From JAANXG01 sp034520625 (lineage in GTDB: Bacteria > Pseudomonadota > Gammaproteobacteria > Arenicellales > JAANXG01): 64,000 bases of DNA. The notes beneath the pieces were generated by a model, which made no database searches, was not told the origin of the DNA, and saw only the letters and a program-made list of their open reading frames with translations. A program made the position numbers and the translations under genes. Of this stretch, positions 36,128-44,704 are shown piece by piece. The stretch is taken from contig JAXHNI010000008.1 in NCBI GenBank assembly GCA_034520625.1, positions 124,001-188,000 on the forward strand, written 5' to 3'. Positions within the stretch are counted from its first letter, which is position 1. Each line of letters opens with the position of its first letter.

Positions 36128-36230
36128 GTAATTTGGTTTTTATATTAAAGTAATTTCTAAAAAAATTATTTAAGCGCATGTTTTTTATATATAAAATACA
36201 ACGTCATAAACGACTTTAAGTTTATTTTCG
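36128..36230. other. AT-rich island
   Basis: About 100 bp of strongly AT-rich sequence (runs such as TTCTAAAAAAATTATTTAA and TTTTTTATATATAAAA) in an otherwise GC-rich region. It lies directly before a truncated glutathione transferase fragment and may be an insertion junction or a strong promoter. Confidence 0.6.
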
Positions 36231-36241
36231 CGGTCAGAGGC

Positions 36242-36436
36242 ATGCTAACCATATGCGGAGATGAACGATCGGGGAATTGCCTGAAGGTACGGTATCTTGC
36301 CAACCATTTTGGACTGGAATACCGGTGGCTTCATGTCGATGTTCGCGGCGGCGGCGCGCGGACGCCGGAGTTCCTTGCCGGCCATCCGGCGATGGATCGG
36401 GACGGTGGAGCAGGTATTGAGGCTGTGATTTCCTGA
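36242..36436 (+). pseudogene. Glutathione S-transferase fragment (N-terminal domain only)
   Basis: The first ~50 residues (MLTICGDERSGNCLKVRYLANHFGLE..., then ARTPEFLA.HP) match the N-terminal thioredoxin-like domain of glutathione transferases. The frame then drifts into an unrelated tail and stops after 64 codons, well short of the usual ~200 residues. No C-terminal domain is found downstream in any frame. It is most likely a decayed remnant. Confidence 0.7.
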
Positions 36437-36602
36437 GCCCGCGGCTGGAATCCTGTGCCGGGTCGTCCTACAATGCAGGATAGGCCCGGCTCGGCATTGT
36501 CGTCGCAATGACGACAGGTGCGGTGGATTGAGGAATCCCCGGCAAATTCCCGGTGTTCGGCGGAGGGCGCGCTACACCAGGTATCGTCAAGGAGGGTATT
36601 GG

Positions 36603-37094
36603 ATGTTCCGATCGATCTGGCAGATCATCCGCGGTGTCTACACACAACGGCGCTCCGGTATCGACAGGGCGAATATCAATCATCTCAGGGCAGATCTTCG
36701 CTTTCAGTTGGCGATGGTGGAGTACGCCTATTTCGGGAGGAGCGGCCGCCGGGTGGCCCGCTGCCTCAACGAGCTCAAATCAGTGCTGGGGGACAAGGCA
36801 GTGCACCGTTACCTGCGGTCCCTGGATCCGGACCTGAGAACCCAGTTCGTGGAGCGATTCCAGGGCGCCCGCCGGAGCGCCGGGGAGGAGATGACGGATG
36901 GGCTCATGCCGGGGCGTCCGGAGGGCAGCCGGAGGCCCGGTGCGCCGGAGAGTACGAGGACTTTCGAAATACCCCCTCCAGCGTCCAACGTGGTGCCGAT
37001 CAACCACGCCAGCCGCAGACCGGGCGACGCCGAAGCCGCCGTCGAGGAGTCCGGGCCCCAGCGCGGAAGCCGGTCGGCCGATTCCAGCGACTGA
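36603..37094 (+). CDS. Hypothetical protein, basic N-terminus and proline-rich tail
   Basis: A 163-residue product starting MFRSIWQIIRGVYTQRRSG. It is preceded by a very good ribosome binding site (AAGGAGGG, 8 bp before the ATG), which selects this start over an upstream frame to 36528. The first ~100 residues look folded and helical (RRVARCLNELKSVLGDKAVHRYLRSLD); the last ~60 are low-complexity, rich in Pro, Arg and Ser. No family is recognised. It is followed by the left 140-bp mobile element. Confidence 0.6.
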   Translation: MFRSIWQIIRGVYTQRRSGIDRANINHLRADLRFQLAMVEYAYFGRSGRRVARCLNELKSVLGDKAVHRYLRSLDPDLRTQFVERFQGARRSAGEEMTDGLMPGRPEGSRRPGAPESTRTFEIPPPASNVVPINHASRRPGDAEAAVEESGPQRGSRSADSSD

Positions 37095-37254
37095 AACGAC
37101 CCGGTTCAGCGCGCCGTTTCCCGCGTCATTCAGGGAACGGACGCTGTCCTGATCCCTCGCTCCTGTATCATCCGATCCCTGTTATTGCCGGTGGGCGCAC
37201 GCGTCGGTCGATTGACACAGTGCATTTCCGTAAACAATAATGATTTTGAGATAA

Positions 37255-37394
37255 GGGCGCTTCTAAAAATAGCGATATTTTCGTGAGAGCAAGGAAGCAC
37301 CGCGCGCAGAACCGCAGTTTACATGAAGTAAATGAGGATTCGAGCACGGCGCTGACGCCGCTATCGCGGAAATAGTGCATTTTTAGAAGTGCCC
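37255..37394 (+). mobile_element. 140-bp MITE-like element, copy A
   Basis: The terminal inverted repeats GGGCGCTTCTAAAAAT / ATTTTTAGAAGTGCCC match at 15 of 16 positions. A direct 4-bp duplication, ATAA, flanks the element (37251-37254 and 37395-37398). It contains an inner palindrome TTTACATGAAGTAAA. It appears identical base for base to the reverse complement of 42278-42417. It carries no gene and lies 64 bp upstream of the TRAP operon. Confidence 0.9.
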
Positions 37395-37458
37395 ATAAAC
37401 CAATAACAACCAATAGAAGAATCGTTTCCAGCCACCAACCTCGGAGGATTCAAGCCGA

Positions 37459-38499
37459 ATGAATAAAAGAGATTTCCTGAAGACAGCCGGTGCCGGGACC
37501 GCCGGAGCAGTTGCCAGCCTTGGTGCGCCGTATGTCCATGCGCAAAGCACGATCAAGTGGCGCCTGCAGACTTATGCGGGTCCAGCGCTTGCCGAGCACG
37601 TGATCAAGCCATCCATCGACATGTTCAACCAGATCGCGAACGGGGAGATGGAAATCGAGTTGTACACCGCCGATCAATTGGTGCCTACCGGAGAATTGTT
37701 CCGGGCCATGCAGCGAGGGACGATCGACGCGGTGCAGAGTGATGACGATTCCATGGCTTCCCCGGTTGATATTTCCGTTTTCGGCGGATACTTCCCCTTC
37801 GGATCGCGCTATAGCCTCGACGTGCCGGTTCTGTTCTCACAGTACGGACTGGCGGAGATCTGGGAGGAGGCCTATGACGAGGTCGGCGTAAAGTGGCTCA
37901 GCGCCGGCGCCTGGGATCCGTGCCATTTCGCCACGGTGGAGCCCATCAGAAGCCTCGAGGATCTCAATGGCATCCGGGTTTTCACATTCCCGACCGCGGG
38001 CCGATTCCTGGCCCAGTTCGGTGTGGTTCCGGTAACGCTGCCGTGGGAGGACATTGAAGTGGCGGTGCAGACCGGCGAGCTGGACGGCATCGCCTGGTCC
38101 GGCATCACCGAGGACTACACCGTGGGTTGGGCCGATGTCACGAACTACTTCCTGACTAACAACATTTCCGGGGCATGGTGCGGTTCCTACTTCGCCAATA
38201 AGGAATCCTGGGAGAAGGTGCCGAAGCATCTCCAGCAGCTGTTCCGTGTCTGCATGGACAGCTCGCACTACTATCGCCAGTACTGGTACTGGGGCGGTGA
38301 AGCGGACCTGCGCGTCAACGGCGACAAGCTGGAGCTCACTTCGATTCCGGAGGCGGAGTGGCAGCAAGTCGAGGACGCGGCGCTCGAGTTCTGGGACGAA
38401 GTGGCCGAGATCAGCCCGCGAACCAAGAAAGTGGTGGAAATATTCAGAAAGTACAACGCCACCATGCGGGAAGCGGGTCTGCCTTACCGCTGCGCGTAA
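37459..38499 (+). CDS. dctP: TRAP transporter substrate-binding protein, DctP family
   Basis: A 346-residue exported binding protein. It begins MNKRDFLKTAGAGTAGA, a Tat-like signal sequence with KR instead of RR, ending near PYVHAQ. The mature part has the DctP fold; the LNGIRVFTFPTAGRFLAQFGVVPV region is the conserved ligand-binding arginine segment that contacts carboxylates. The ligand is probably an organic acid. It is the first gene after the MITE and is separated from dctQ by an intrinsic terminator. Confidence 0.92.
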   Translation: MNKRDFLKTAGAGTAGAVASLGAPYVHAQSTIKWRLQTYAGPALAEHVIKPSIDMFNQIANGEMEIELYTADQLVPTGELFRAMQRGTIDAVQSDDDSMASPVDISVFGGYFPFGSRYSLDVPVLFSQYGLAEIWEEAYDEVGVKWLSAGAWDPCHFATVEPIRSLEDLNGIRVFTFPTAGRFLAQFGVVPVTLPWEDIEVAVQTGELDGIAWSGITEDYTVGWADVTNYFLTNNISGAWCGSYFANKESWEKVPKHLQQLFRVCMDSSHYYRQYWYWGGEADLRVNGDKLELTSIPEAEWQQVEDAALEFWDEVAEISPRTKKVVEIFRKYNATMREAGLPYRCA

Positions 38500-38533
38500 G
38501 CCGTGCGATAAGGGTCGTCAACCTGATGTGAAA

Positions 38534-38571
38534 CCCTTCCCCGGCGGCCGGTCGGGGAAGGGTCTTTTTTT
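38534..38571 (+). terminator. Rho-independent terminator after dctP
   Basis: A 10-bp stem CCCTTCCCCG (38534-38543) / CGGGGAAGGG (38553-38562) with a 9-nt loop is followed by TCTTTTTTT. It lies inside the TRAP operon and probably causes excess production of the binding protein over the membrane subunits. Confidence 0.85.
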
Positions 38572-38642
38572 GATTTCCGGATACCAGCCGCCGGCCGTCC
38601 GAGGCCGGGCGGTCGGCGAGGTTTCAGAGGAAAGGTGCAATC

Positions 38643-39167
38643 TTGCCCAGAGCAGTAAGAGCCTACGTTCGCTGGACAGATGCCGTGAACCGCTTCGTCG
38701 GAAAGTTCGCCATGTATCTGATCTTCGCCATGATGGGGGTTCTGCTGTACGCGGCTTTTTCCAGGACTCTGTTCGACCAGCCGGTAATCTGGGCGGTGGA
38801 GATGGCTCAGATGCTGATGGCGGCCTATTATCTCCTCGGCGGCGGCTACTCGATGCAGCTCGGGTCCCACGTCAGGATGGACCTCATCTACGGGCGGTGG
38901 CCGGTGCGCAAGCAGGCATTCACGGATTCCCTCACGGCATTCTGTCTCGTCTTCTATCTCGTGATCCTTTTATACGGCGGGATATCCAGCACCCACTACG
39001 CGCTGGAATACAACCAGAAGAACTATTCGGTCTGGGCGCCGCCCATGGCGCCGATAAAAATAGTGATGACGTTCGGGATCCTCCTGATGCTTCTCCAGTC
39101 GATATCGGTTTTTTTCAAGGACCTGGCCCGGGCCCGAGGCGCGCCGCTGGACGAGGATAAAGCGTGA
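38643..39167 (+). CDS. dctQ: TRAP transporter small membrane subunit, DctQ family
   Basis: A 174-residue protein with four membrane helices and the DctQ-type feature of a short amphipathic start before the first helix (MYLIFAMMGVLLYAAFSRT, WAVEMAQMLMAAYYLLGG, GSHVRMDLIYG). It bridges DctP and DctM. The start is TTG at 38643, preceded by AGAGGAAAGG. The stop overlaps the dctM start. Confidence 0.88.
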   Translation: MPRAVRAYVRWTDAVNRFVGKFAMYLIFAMMGVLLYAAFSRTLFDQPVIWAVEMAQMLMAAYYLLGGGYSMQLGSHVRMDLIYGRWPVRKQAFTDSLTAFCLVFYLVILLYGGISSTHYALEYNQKNYSVWAPPMAPIKIVMTFGILLMLLQSISVFFKDLARARGAPLDEDKA

Positions 39168-40483
39168 ACTTCGAGATAATCGGCCTGTTGATGTTCTCCT
39201 CGATGCTGGTCATGCTTCTGACCGGGCAGCGCGTGTTCGGGGCGATCGGTTTCGTGGCTACCGTATTCGCTCTGACGCTCTGGGGGGGCGGGGGCATCGA
39301 GATACCGTTCAGCGCGGCGTTCAAGCTGTTCAACTGGTATCCGCTTCTCACTTTGCCCCTGTTCATCTACATGGGCTACATGCTGTCCGAATCCGGGATC
39401 GCGGACGACCTGTACCGTGCGTTCCACGTCTGGTTCGGCCCGATGCATGGTGGGCTGGCGATCGGCACCATCGGCCTGATGGTGGTCATCTCGGCCATGA
39501 ATGGCCTCAGCGTGGCGGGGATGGCCATCGGGGCGAGCATTGCACTTCCGGAGATGCTGCGCCGCGGTTATGACAAGATCATGATCACCGGAGTGATCCA
39601 GGCGGGCAGCTCCCTCGGCATCCTGGTGCCGCCCAGCGTGGTTCTCGTTCTCTACGGGATGATCGCCCGTCAGCCGGTGAGCCAGTTGTGGCTGGCGGGG
39701 GTCTTTCCGGGGCTGCTGCTGGCCGGGCTTTTCATTGCTTATATCGTGATCCGCTGCAAGCTGCAGCCGGGTCTGGGACCGCCGCTTCCCGAGGCCGAGC
39801 GGCGGGAAATCAATTGGCCCGAGCGTTTCCGGCTCCTCAGGGCCGGCATCATTCCGTTCGCGATTTTCTTCTTCATGACCGGGTTGTTCCTGATGGGCGT
39901 CACCAGCCTGGTCGAGAGCTCCGCCGTGGGCGCCGGCTGTGCGACCCTGGCGGCCTTGTTCAAGCGCCGGCTCACCAGCAAGGTCATGCACGACACCCTG
40001 CGAAAGTCCCTCGGCGTCAGCTGCATGTTCATGTGGATCATTCTTTCGGCGCTTTGCTTCGGCGCGGTGTTCGACGGCCTGGGCGCGGTGAAGGCCATTG
40101 AATCCCTGTTCATAGAGCGATGGGGGCTGAGCCCGTGGGGCGTGTTGATCATGATGCAGCTTTCCTATCTGCTGATGGGAACGTTTCTGGATGACACGGC
40201 CATGCTGGTCATCGTTGCCCCTCTTTACGTGCCGCTGGTGATCGCCCTCGGATTCGATCCGATCTGGTACGGTGTCCTCTATACCATCACCTGCCAGATT
40301 GCGTACATGACGCCGCCGTTCGGCTACAACCTGTTCCTGATGCGAGCCATGGCGCCGCCGGAGATCTCGCTGATGGATATCTACCGCTCGATAATACCGT
40401 TCGTAACGGTAATGCTAATCGGCCTGGTCCTGGTTATGGTGTTTCCCCAGATCGCCCTGTGGCTTCCGGGGCTGTATTATTGA
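39164..40483 (+). CDS. dctM: TRAP transporter large membrane subunit, DctM family
   Basis: A 439-residue polytopic permease (about 12 helices) that uses ion gradients to import the ligand presented by DctP. Family signatures include VISAMNGLSVAGMAIG and PPSVVLVLYGMI in the N-terminal half and DDTAMLVIVAPLYVPLV near the C-terminus. It starts with GTG, overlapping dctQ by 4 bp. The next gene is a glutamine-synthetase-family ligase 84 bp downstream. Confidence 0.93.
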   Translation: MNFEIIGLLMFSSMLVMLLTGQRVFGAIGFVATVFALTLWGGGGIEIPFSAAFKLFNWYPLLTLPLFIYMGYMLSESGIADDLYRAFHVWFGPMHGGLAIGTIGLMVVISAMNGLSVAGMAIGASIALPEMLRRGYDKIMITGVIQAGSSLGILVPPSVVLVLYGMIARQPVSQLWLAGVFPGLLLAGLFIAYIVIRCKLQPGLGPPLPEAERREINWPERFRLLRAGIIPFAIFFFMTGLFLMGVTSLVESSAVGAGCATLAALFKRRLTSKVMHDTLRKSLGVSCMFMWIILSALCFGAVFDGLGAVKAIESLFIERWGLSPWGVLIMMQLSYLLMGTFLDDTAMLVIVAPLYVPLVIALGFDPIWYGVLYTITCQIAYMTPPFGYNLFLMRAMAPPEISLMDIYRSIIPFVTVMLIGLVLVMVFPQIALWLPGLYY

Positions 40484-40567
40484 GACGGTTGTTCATGACA
40501 CGGTCATCGGGGCTGCAATATTCCGGACGCAACGCGGTGCGGCCTTAATTCGAAAGAGGTATGAAGT

Positions 40568-41938
40568 ATGGTTTCTCCTAGGCAGGTAGCAACACCCGCG
40601 GATGCCCGCAAGCTGGTTGAGGAGCGGGGGGTGGATCATGTCAAGGTCGGCGTGTTCGATATCGACGGCATCATGCGCGGCAAGTACATGAGCCGCGACA
40701 AGTTCCTCTCGGCGCTGGACAAGGGGTTCGGTTTCTGCGACGTCGTGCTAGGCTGGGACAGCAACGATCAGCAGTACGACAACACGACGTTCACGGGCTG
40801 GCATACGGCGTATCCGGACGCCTGGGTGCGAATCGTTCCGGAAAGCTGCCGGGTCGTCCCCTTCGAGGACGACAGGCTGATGTTTCTCGGTGAATTTACC
40901 GACAAGGCGGAGAGCATCTGCCCACGGGGTGTGCTCAAGCGGATCATCAAGCGCGCCGAATCCATGGGCTACAATGTTTCGGCCGCGTTCGAGTACGAGT
41001 TTTTCGTGTTCGATGAAACCCCGCATTCCATCCGTGAGAAGAACTACCAGAATTTGCGCAATATCACGCCCGGGTTCTTCGGCTATTCGGTGCTGCGCAG
41101 CTCGGTCCTGGCGGAGTTTTACGAGGAACTGCTGAGCACCGGAAAGGCGATGGATTTTCCCATCGAGGGCCTGCATACCGAAACGGGGCCCGGCGTGCTG
41201 GAAGCAGCCCTGGCCGTCGACGCCGCGCTGGACGCCGCCGACAAGGCGGCGCTGTTCAAGACCTTCACCAAGGTGGTTGCCCAGCGAGCAGGGTGGATGG
41301 CGACCTTCATGGCCAAGTGGTCGCCGGATTGGCCGGGCCAGAGCGGTCACATCCATATGTCGCTGCAGGATCGGGATGGGGGCAGCGTGTTTTACGATCC
41401 GGATGCACCGGATACCATGAGCGATGCCATGCGGCATTTCATAGGAGGTCAGCAGGCCCTGATGCCGGAGCTGCTGGCGATGGTGGCCTCCACGGTCAAT
41501 GCGTATACTCGGCTGATTCCGGGGTTCTGGGCGCCCACGGAAGCGAGTTGGGGCATCGAAAACCGCACCTGTGCACTGCGGGGGATCCGCGGTGGGGCGA
41601 AGTCACAGCGGGTGGAGTATCGTATTGCCAGCGCGGACGCGAATCCCTATATTGCGCTTTCGGCGGCGCTGGCTTCCGGTCTCTGGGGCATCGAGCATCG
41701 CATCGAACCCGACGAGCCGATCGTCGGGAACGCCTATGAGCAGACTTTTCCGGCGGAACGCAAGCTGCCCGCCACGCTGATGGAAGCGGCAGGCAGGCTG
41801 CGGGAATCCGGAGCCGCCCGGGAGCTTTTCGGGGAGGACTTCGTCGAGCACTTCGCCGCCACCCGGGAATGGGAGGAGCGGGAGTTCCGCAAGGCCATTA
41901 CGGACTGGGAACTGCAGCGTTATTTCGAAATCATTTAG
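40568..41938 (+). CDS. Glutamine synthetase family protein (gamma-glutamyl ligase type)
   Basis: A 456-residue protein of the glutamine synthetase superfamily. Recognisable parts are the N-terminal beta-grasp domain (HVKVGVFDIDGIMRGKYMSRD), the metal-site EYEFFVF, and the ATP-site HIHMSLQD with GRxxN-like RGGAKSQRVEYRIASADANPY. The long N-terminal variant and its location outside ntr genes argue for a gamma-glutamylpolyamine or gamma-glutamylamide synthetase rather than assimilatory GS. It may act on the TRAP-imported compound. The gene has a good ribosome binding site (AAGAGG). Confidence 0.85.
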   Translation: MVSPRQVATPADARKLVEERGVDHVKVGVFDIDGIMRGKYMSRDKFLSALDKGFGFCDVVLGWDSNDQQYDNTTFTGWHTAYPDAWVRIVPESCRVVPFEDDRLMFLGEFTDKAESICPRGVLKRIIKRAESMGYNVSAAFEYEFFVFDETPHSIREKNYQNLRNITPGFFGYSVLRSSVLAEFYEELLSTGKAMDFPIEGLHTETGPGVLEAALAVDAALDAADKAALFKTFTKVVAQRAGWMATFMAKWSPDWPGQSGHIHMSLQDRDGGSVFYDPDAPDTMSDAMRHFIGGQQALMPELLAMVASTVNAYTRLIPGFWAPTEASWGIENRTCALRGIRGGAKSQRVEYRIASADANPYIALSAALASGLWGIEHRIEPDEPIVGNAYEQTFPAERKLPATLMEAAGRLRESGAARELFGEDFVEHFAATREWEEREFRKAITDWELQRYFEII

Positions 41939-42046
41939 TGTATCTCGCTACGAATAACGTGACTTTCATAGTATTTCCGAACCCTCAGGAGGAGGGCTGC
42001 TGCGGTAGGCAACGGCGCCGTTCGAAGGGGTTCACATGACTGGGTG

Positions 42047-42154
42047 GCCGGTGCCGGGGGCCGTCTCCCAGGGCCGTTGTAAATACGTCCTTGTACGCTC
42101 TCGCTCAAACATCCCTGTTTTCGAGAGCCCTGGGGGACGGCCCCCGGCACCGGC
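42047..42154 (+). repeat. Hairpin repeat family, copy 5
   Basis: A ~108-bp copy between the ligase gene and the right MITE. The arms GCCGGTGCCGGGGG and CCCCCGGCACCGGC pair; the core carries a few substitutions (CTCTCGCTC, TTTTCGAGAGC). Confidence 0.85.
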
Positions 42155-42277
42155 TCATTCCTTGACGATGGGTCCAAGACCAGGCTGCGACCCGCAGGAT
42201 ACAGAATGGTGCAGTGTTACAGGTGGAGCGCACGAGTTCTGATGTCGAATATGCGGGCAAATCAGCAATTCTGTAGA

Positions 42278-42417
42278 GGGCACTTCTAAAAATGCACTAT
42301 TTCCGCGATAGCGGCGTCAGCGCCGTGCTCGAATCCTCATTTACTTCATGTAAACTGCGGTTCTGCGCGCGGTGCTTCCTTGCTCTCACGAAAATATCGC
42401 TATTTTTAGAAGCGCCC
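42278..42417 (-). mobile_element. 140-bp MITE-like element, copy B (inverted)
   Basis: Appears identical in sequence and length to the reverse complement of copy A (37255-37394). It is flanked by its own 4-bp direct duplication TAGA (42274-42277 and 42418-42421). Because the duplication differs from that of copy A, each copy inserted separately. The pair brackets 4.9 kb holding the TRAP genes and the glutamine-synthetase-family gene. Confidence 0.9.
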
Positions 42418-42444
42418 TAGATATATTTATCGGTCATTCGTGTC

Positions 42445-43638
42445 ATGAACCAACCAGACTACTACACCGGCAACTGGAATTTCCCGACCCCTATCCGTTT
42501 CGGTCCCGGACGGATCAGCGAGCTGCCGGATGCCTGCCGTGAGCTCGGCATGTCCCGGCCGCTGCTGGTGACGGACTCCGGCCTGGCGGGCTCGGAGATC
42601 CTCCGCCGGAGCGTGGGCGCCTGCGGTGACGCCGGCATGGAGTGTGGGGTTTTCAGCCAGGTCCAGGGCAACCCCGTGGAGGAGAACGTCAACGGTGGCG
42701 TGCGTGTTTTCCGCGATGGGGGCCATGACGGCGTCATCGCCTTCGGCGGTGGCTCGGGGCTGGATGCCGCCAAGGCAGTGGCATTGATGGTGGGGCAGGA
42801 TCGGCCCATCTGGGACTTCGAGGACCGGGAGGACTGGTGGACCCGGGTGAACGACAAGGGCATGGCGCCGGTGGTGGCGGTGCCGACCACGGCGGGCACG
42901 GGTTCCGAGGTTGGTCGTGCGTCCGTGATCACCGACAACACGGACCACACCAAGAAGATCATTTTCCACCCGAACATGCTGCCGGCAAGGGTCATTCTGG
43001 ATCCTGAGCTGACGGTCGGGCTGCCCGCGGGCATCACGGCGGCGGTGGGGATGGATGCGCTTTCCCACAACCTCGAGGCATTCTGCAGCCCACTGTTCCA
43101 TCCCATGGCCCAGGGCATCGCCCTTCAGGGCATGCAGTTGATCCACCGGTCTCTCAAGCGCGCGTACGAAGACGGTTCGGACCTCGATGCGCGCAGCGAA
43201 ATGCTGGCGGCTTCCACCATGGGCGCCACGGCCTTCCAGAAAGGGCTGGGAGCCATGCACGCCCTGAGCCATCCCTGCGGCGCACTGCTGGATACCCATC
43301 ACGGGCTGACCAACGCCGTAGTCATGCCCTATGTTTTGGTTTTCAACCGCCCGAGCATCGAGGACAGGATGACGGGGCTTGCCAAATACCTGGGCCTTCC
43401 CGAGCCGTCGTTTCAGGCTGTCCTGGACTGGGTGCTGGAACTGCGCGAAAGCATCGGCATTCCGCATACCCTCGGCGACCTCGGCGTGCAGGAGAACCTG
43501 GTGGACGAGCTGACGCGCAGGGCGGTGGTGGACCCCTCGGGCGCCACTAATCCCGTATCCCTGAATGAGTTCAATCTCGCCCAGCTGTACCGGGCCGCGA
43601 TCAGCGGCAACCTCGATTCCCTGACCGGAGCGGTTTGA
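42445..43638 (+). CDS. Iron-containing alcohol dehydrogenase
   Basis: A 397-residue group III alcohol dehydrogenase. It contains the nucleotide motif GGGSGLDAAKA, the family signature PTTAGTGSEV and metal-ligand histidines in MDALSHNLEAF, AMHALSHPCGALLDTHHG. The protein is cytosolic and NAD(P)-dependent; the natural alcohol or aldehyde substrate is not evident. It begins 27 bp after the right MITE and precedes a PhyH-type oxygenase by 37 bp, so the two probably form one transcript. Confidence 0.9.
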   Translation: MNQPDYYTGNWNFPTPIRFGPGRISELPDACRELGMSRPLLVTDSGLAGSEILRRSVGACGDAGMECGVFSQVQGNPVEENVNGGVRVFRDGGHDGVIAFGGGSGLDAAKAVALMVGQDRPIWDFEDREDWWTRVNDKGMAPVVAVPTTAGTGSEVGRASVITDNTDHTKKIIFHPNMLPARVILDPELTVGLPAGITAAVGMDALSHNLEAFCSPLFHPMAQGIALQGMQLIHRSLKRAYEDGSDLDARSEMLAASTMGATAFQKGLGAMHALSHPCGALLDTHHGLTNAVVMPYVLVFNRPSIEDRMTGLAKYLGLPEPSFQAVLDWVLELRESIGIPHTLGDLGVQENLVDELTRRAVVDPSGATNPVSLNEFNLAQLYRAAISGNLDSLTGAV

Positions 43639-43675
43639 ACGCGGGTCGGGCGGCGGCTCCTAACCGGGTCCACAA

Positions 43676-44458
43676 ATGAAGCAGACCATCGAAGAGCCTG
43701 CAGTGTATATACGCGATGATTATGCGCGCGACGGATATGCGATCCTCGACTTCAATGCCGGTCCGGGTGAAGTCGCGGAGGTGGAACGGTACATTGCCGC
43801 TCGCGTCCGCGACGGGCACGAAGGCAATATCTACGACGGCAAGGGCAGGCTGCGGGCGCTGCACGGATATGACAAGCGCTCGGGCATGCTCGCGGAATTG
43901 ATGGAAAGATTCGCAGACGTGTCAAAAGCGTTGCTGGACTGCGAGCATGTTTACATCTATCAGTTCAGGGTGAACGTCAAGAACGGAGTGGTAAACCCGG
44001 CGGATACACTCGGCTCGTGGAAACCGCACCGGGATTTCGATTATTGGCAGAAAATGGACGGTATGCAGGAACCCCGGGCGGTGATTTTCCATATGCTGGT
44101 CAACGAGCATCATTCGGAAAACGGACCTCTCGAGGTGTGCCCCGGGACGCATTTATCGGAGCTCGATGACGGAGAGCTGGTGGTTGCTTCGGACACCGGC
44201 TGGAAGGCGGGGTTCTCGGAGAACATAAAGTACCAGATAGACGGGGAGGCGTTTTCGCGACGGCGTGTCGTCCCCCTTCACGGTGAGCCCGGGACACTGC
44301 TGGCGATGCATCCGAAACTCTGGCATGGATCGTCTTCCAACCGGACGGCGCAGCCCCGCATTCTGTTGTCGATAATTTTCAATGATCTCGCAAACGCCGT
44401 GACCACCTCCGGTCGTCCTCCCTTCATCGTACAGAGTCCCGCCCTGGGTACCTGGTGA
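43676..44458 (+). CDS. Phytanoyl-CoA dioxygenase (PhyH) family protein
   Basis: A 260-residue 2-oxoglutarate/Fe(II) oxygenase. The iron-binding motif HRDFDY supplies His and Asp, and the distal His is in MHPKLWHGSSSN with RILLSIIFND providing the 2-oxoglutarate arginine. Relatives hydroxylate small acids, amines or ectoine. The absolute substrate is unknown; its place between an alcohol dehydrogenase and an amino-acid importer suggests it starts oxidation of the imported compound. Confidence 0.85.
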   Translation: MKQTIEEPAVYIRDDYARDGYAILDFNAGPGEVAEVERYIAARVRDGHEGNIYDGKGRLRALHGYDKRSGMLAELMERFADVSKALLDCEHVYIYQFRVNVKNGVVNPADTLGSWKPHRDFDYWQKMDGMQEPRAVIFHMLVNEHHSENGPLEVCPGTHLSELDDGELVVASDTGWKAGFSENIKYQIDGEAFSRRRVVPLHGEPGTLLAMHPKLWHGSSSNRTAQPRILLSIIFNDLANAVTTSGRPPFIVQSPALGTW

Positions 44459-44601
44459 CGCGGCGGCGGGGGCCGTCGATCCGGAGGCCAGCCCCCTGGC
44501 CGATAAGGCGACCTTTTCCGACGCCCCGGTCGTTCAGCGATGGATTCGAGAATTCGTGAAGGCGTTACGTATAATTTTTGAATATTCAAAAAAACGACAT
44601 G

Positions 44602-44630
44602 TTGTCGACAAAAAAATAGTATGCTATAGG
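44602..44630 (+). promoter_or_regulatory. Candidate promoter with palindromic operator upstream of the ABC operon
   Basis: TTGTCGACAA (44602-44611) is a perfect 10-bp palindrome whose left half could serve as a -35 box (TTGTCG), followed after 17 nt by TATAGG (44625-44630). The region is AT-rich. The palindrome is of a type bound by FCD-class GntR regulators, and one is encoded at 50869. Confidence 0.45.
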
Positions 44631-44704
44631 TGAGTCTCGACAGAATTCCCGCCGGGAAAGTTTGTCGTAGCTGCAAAATCAAAACCCCATCTGGAGGCTG
44701 TGAG

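Noticed and set aside
37255..42417. Composite transposon made of the two 140-bp elements and the genes between them
   Set aside because: Each element has its own different 4-bp duplication, so they inserted separately; no transposase is present.
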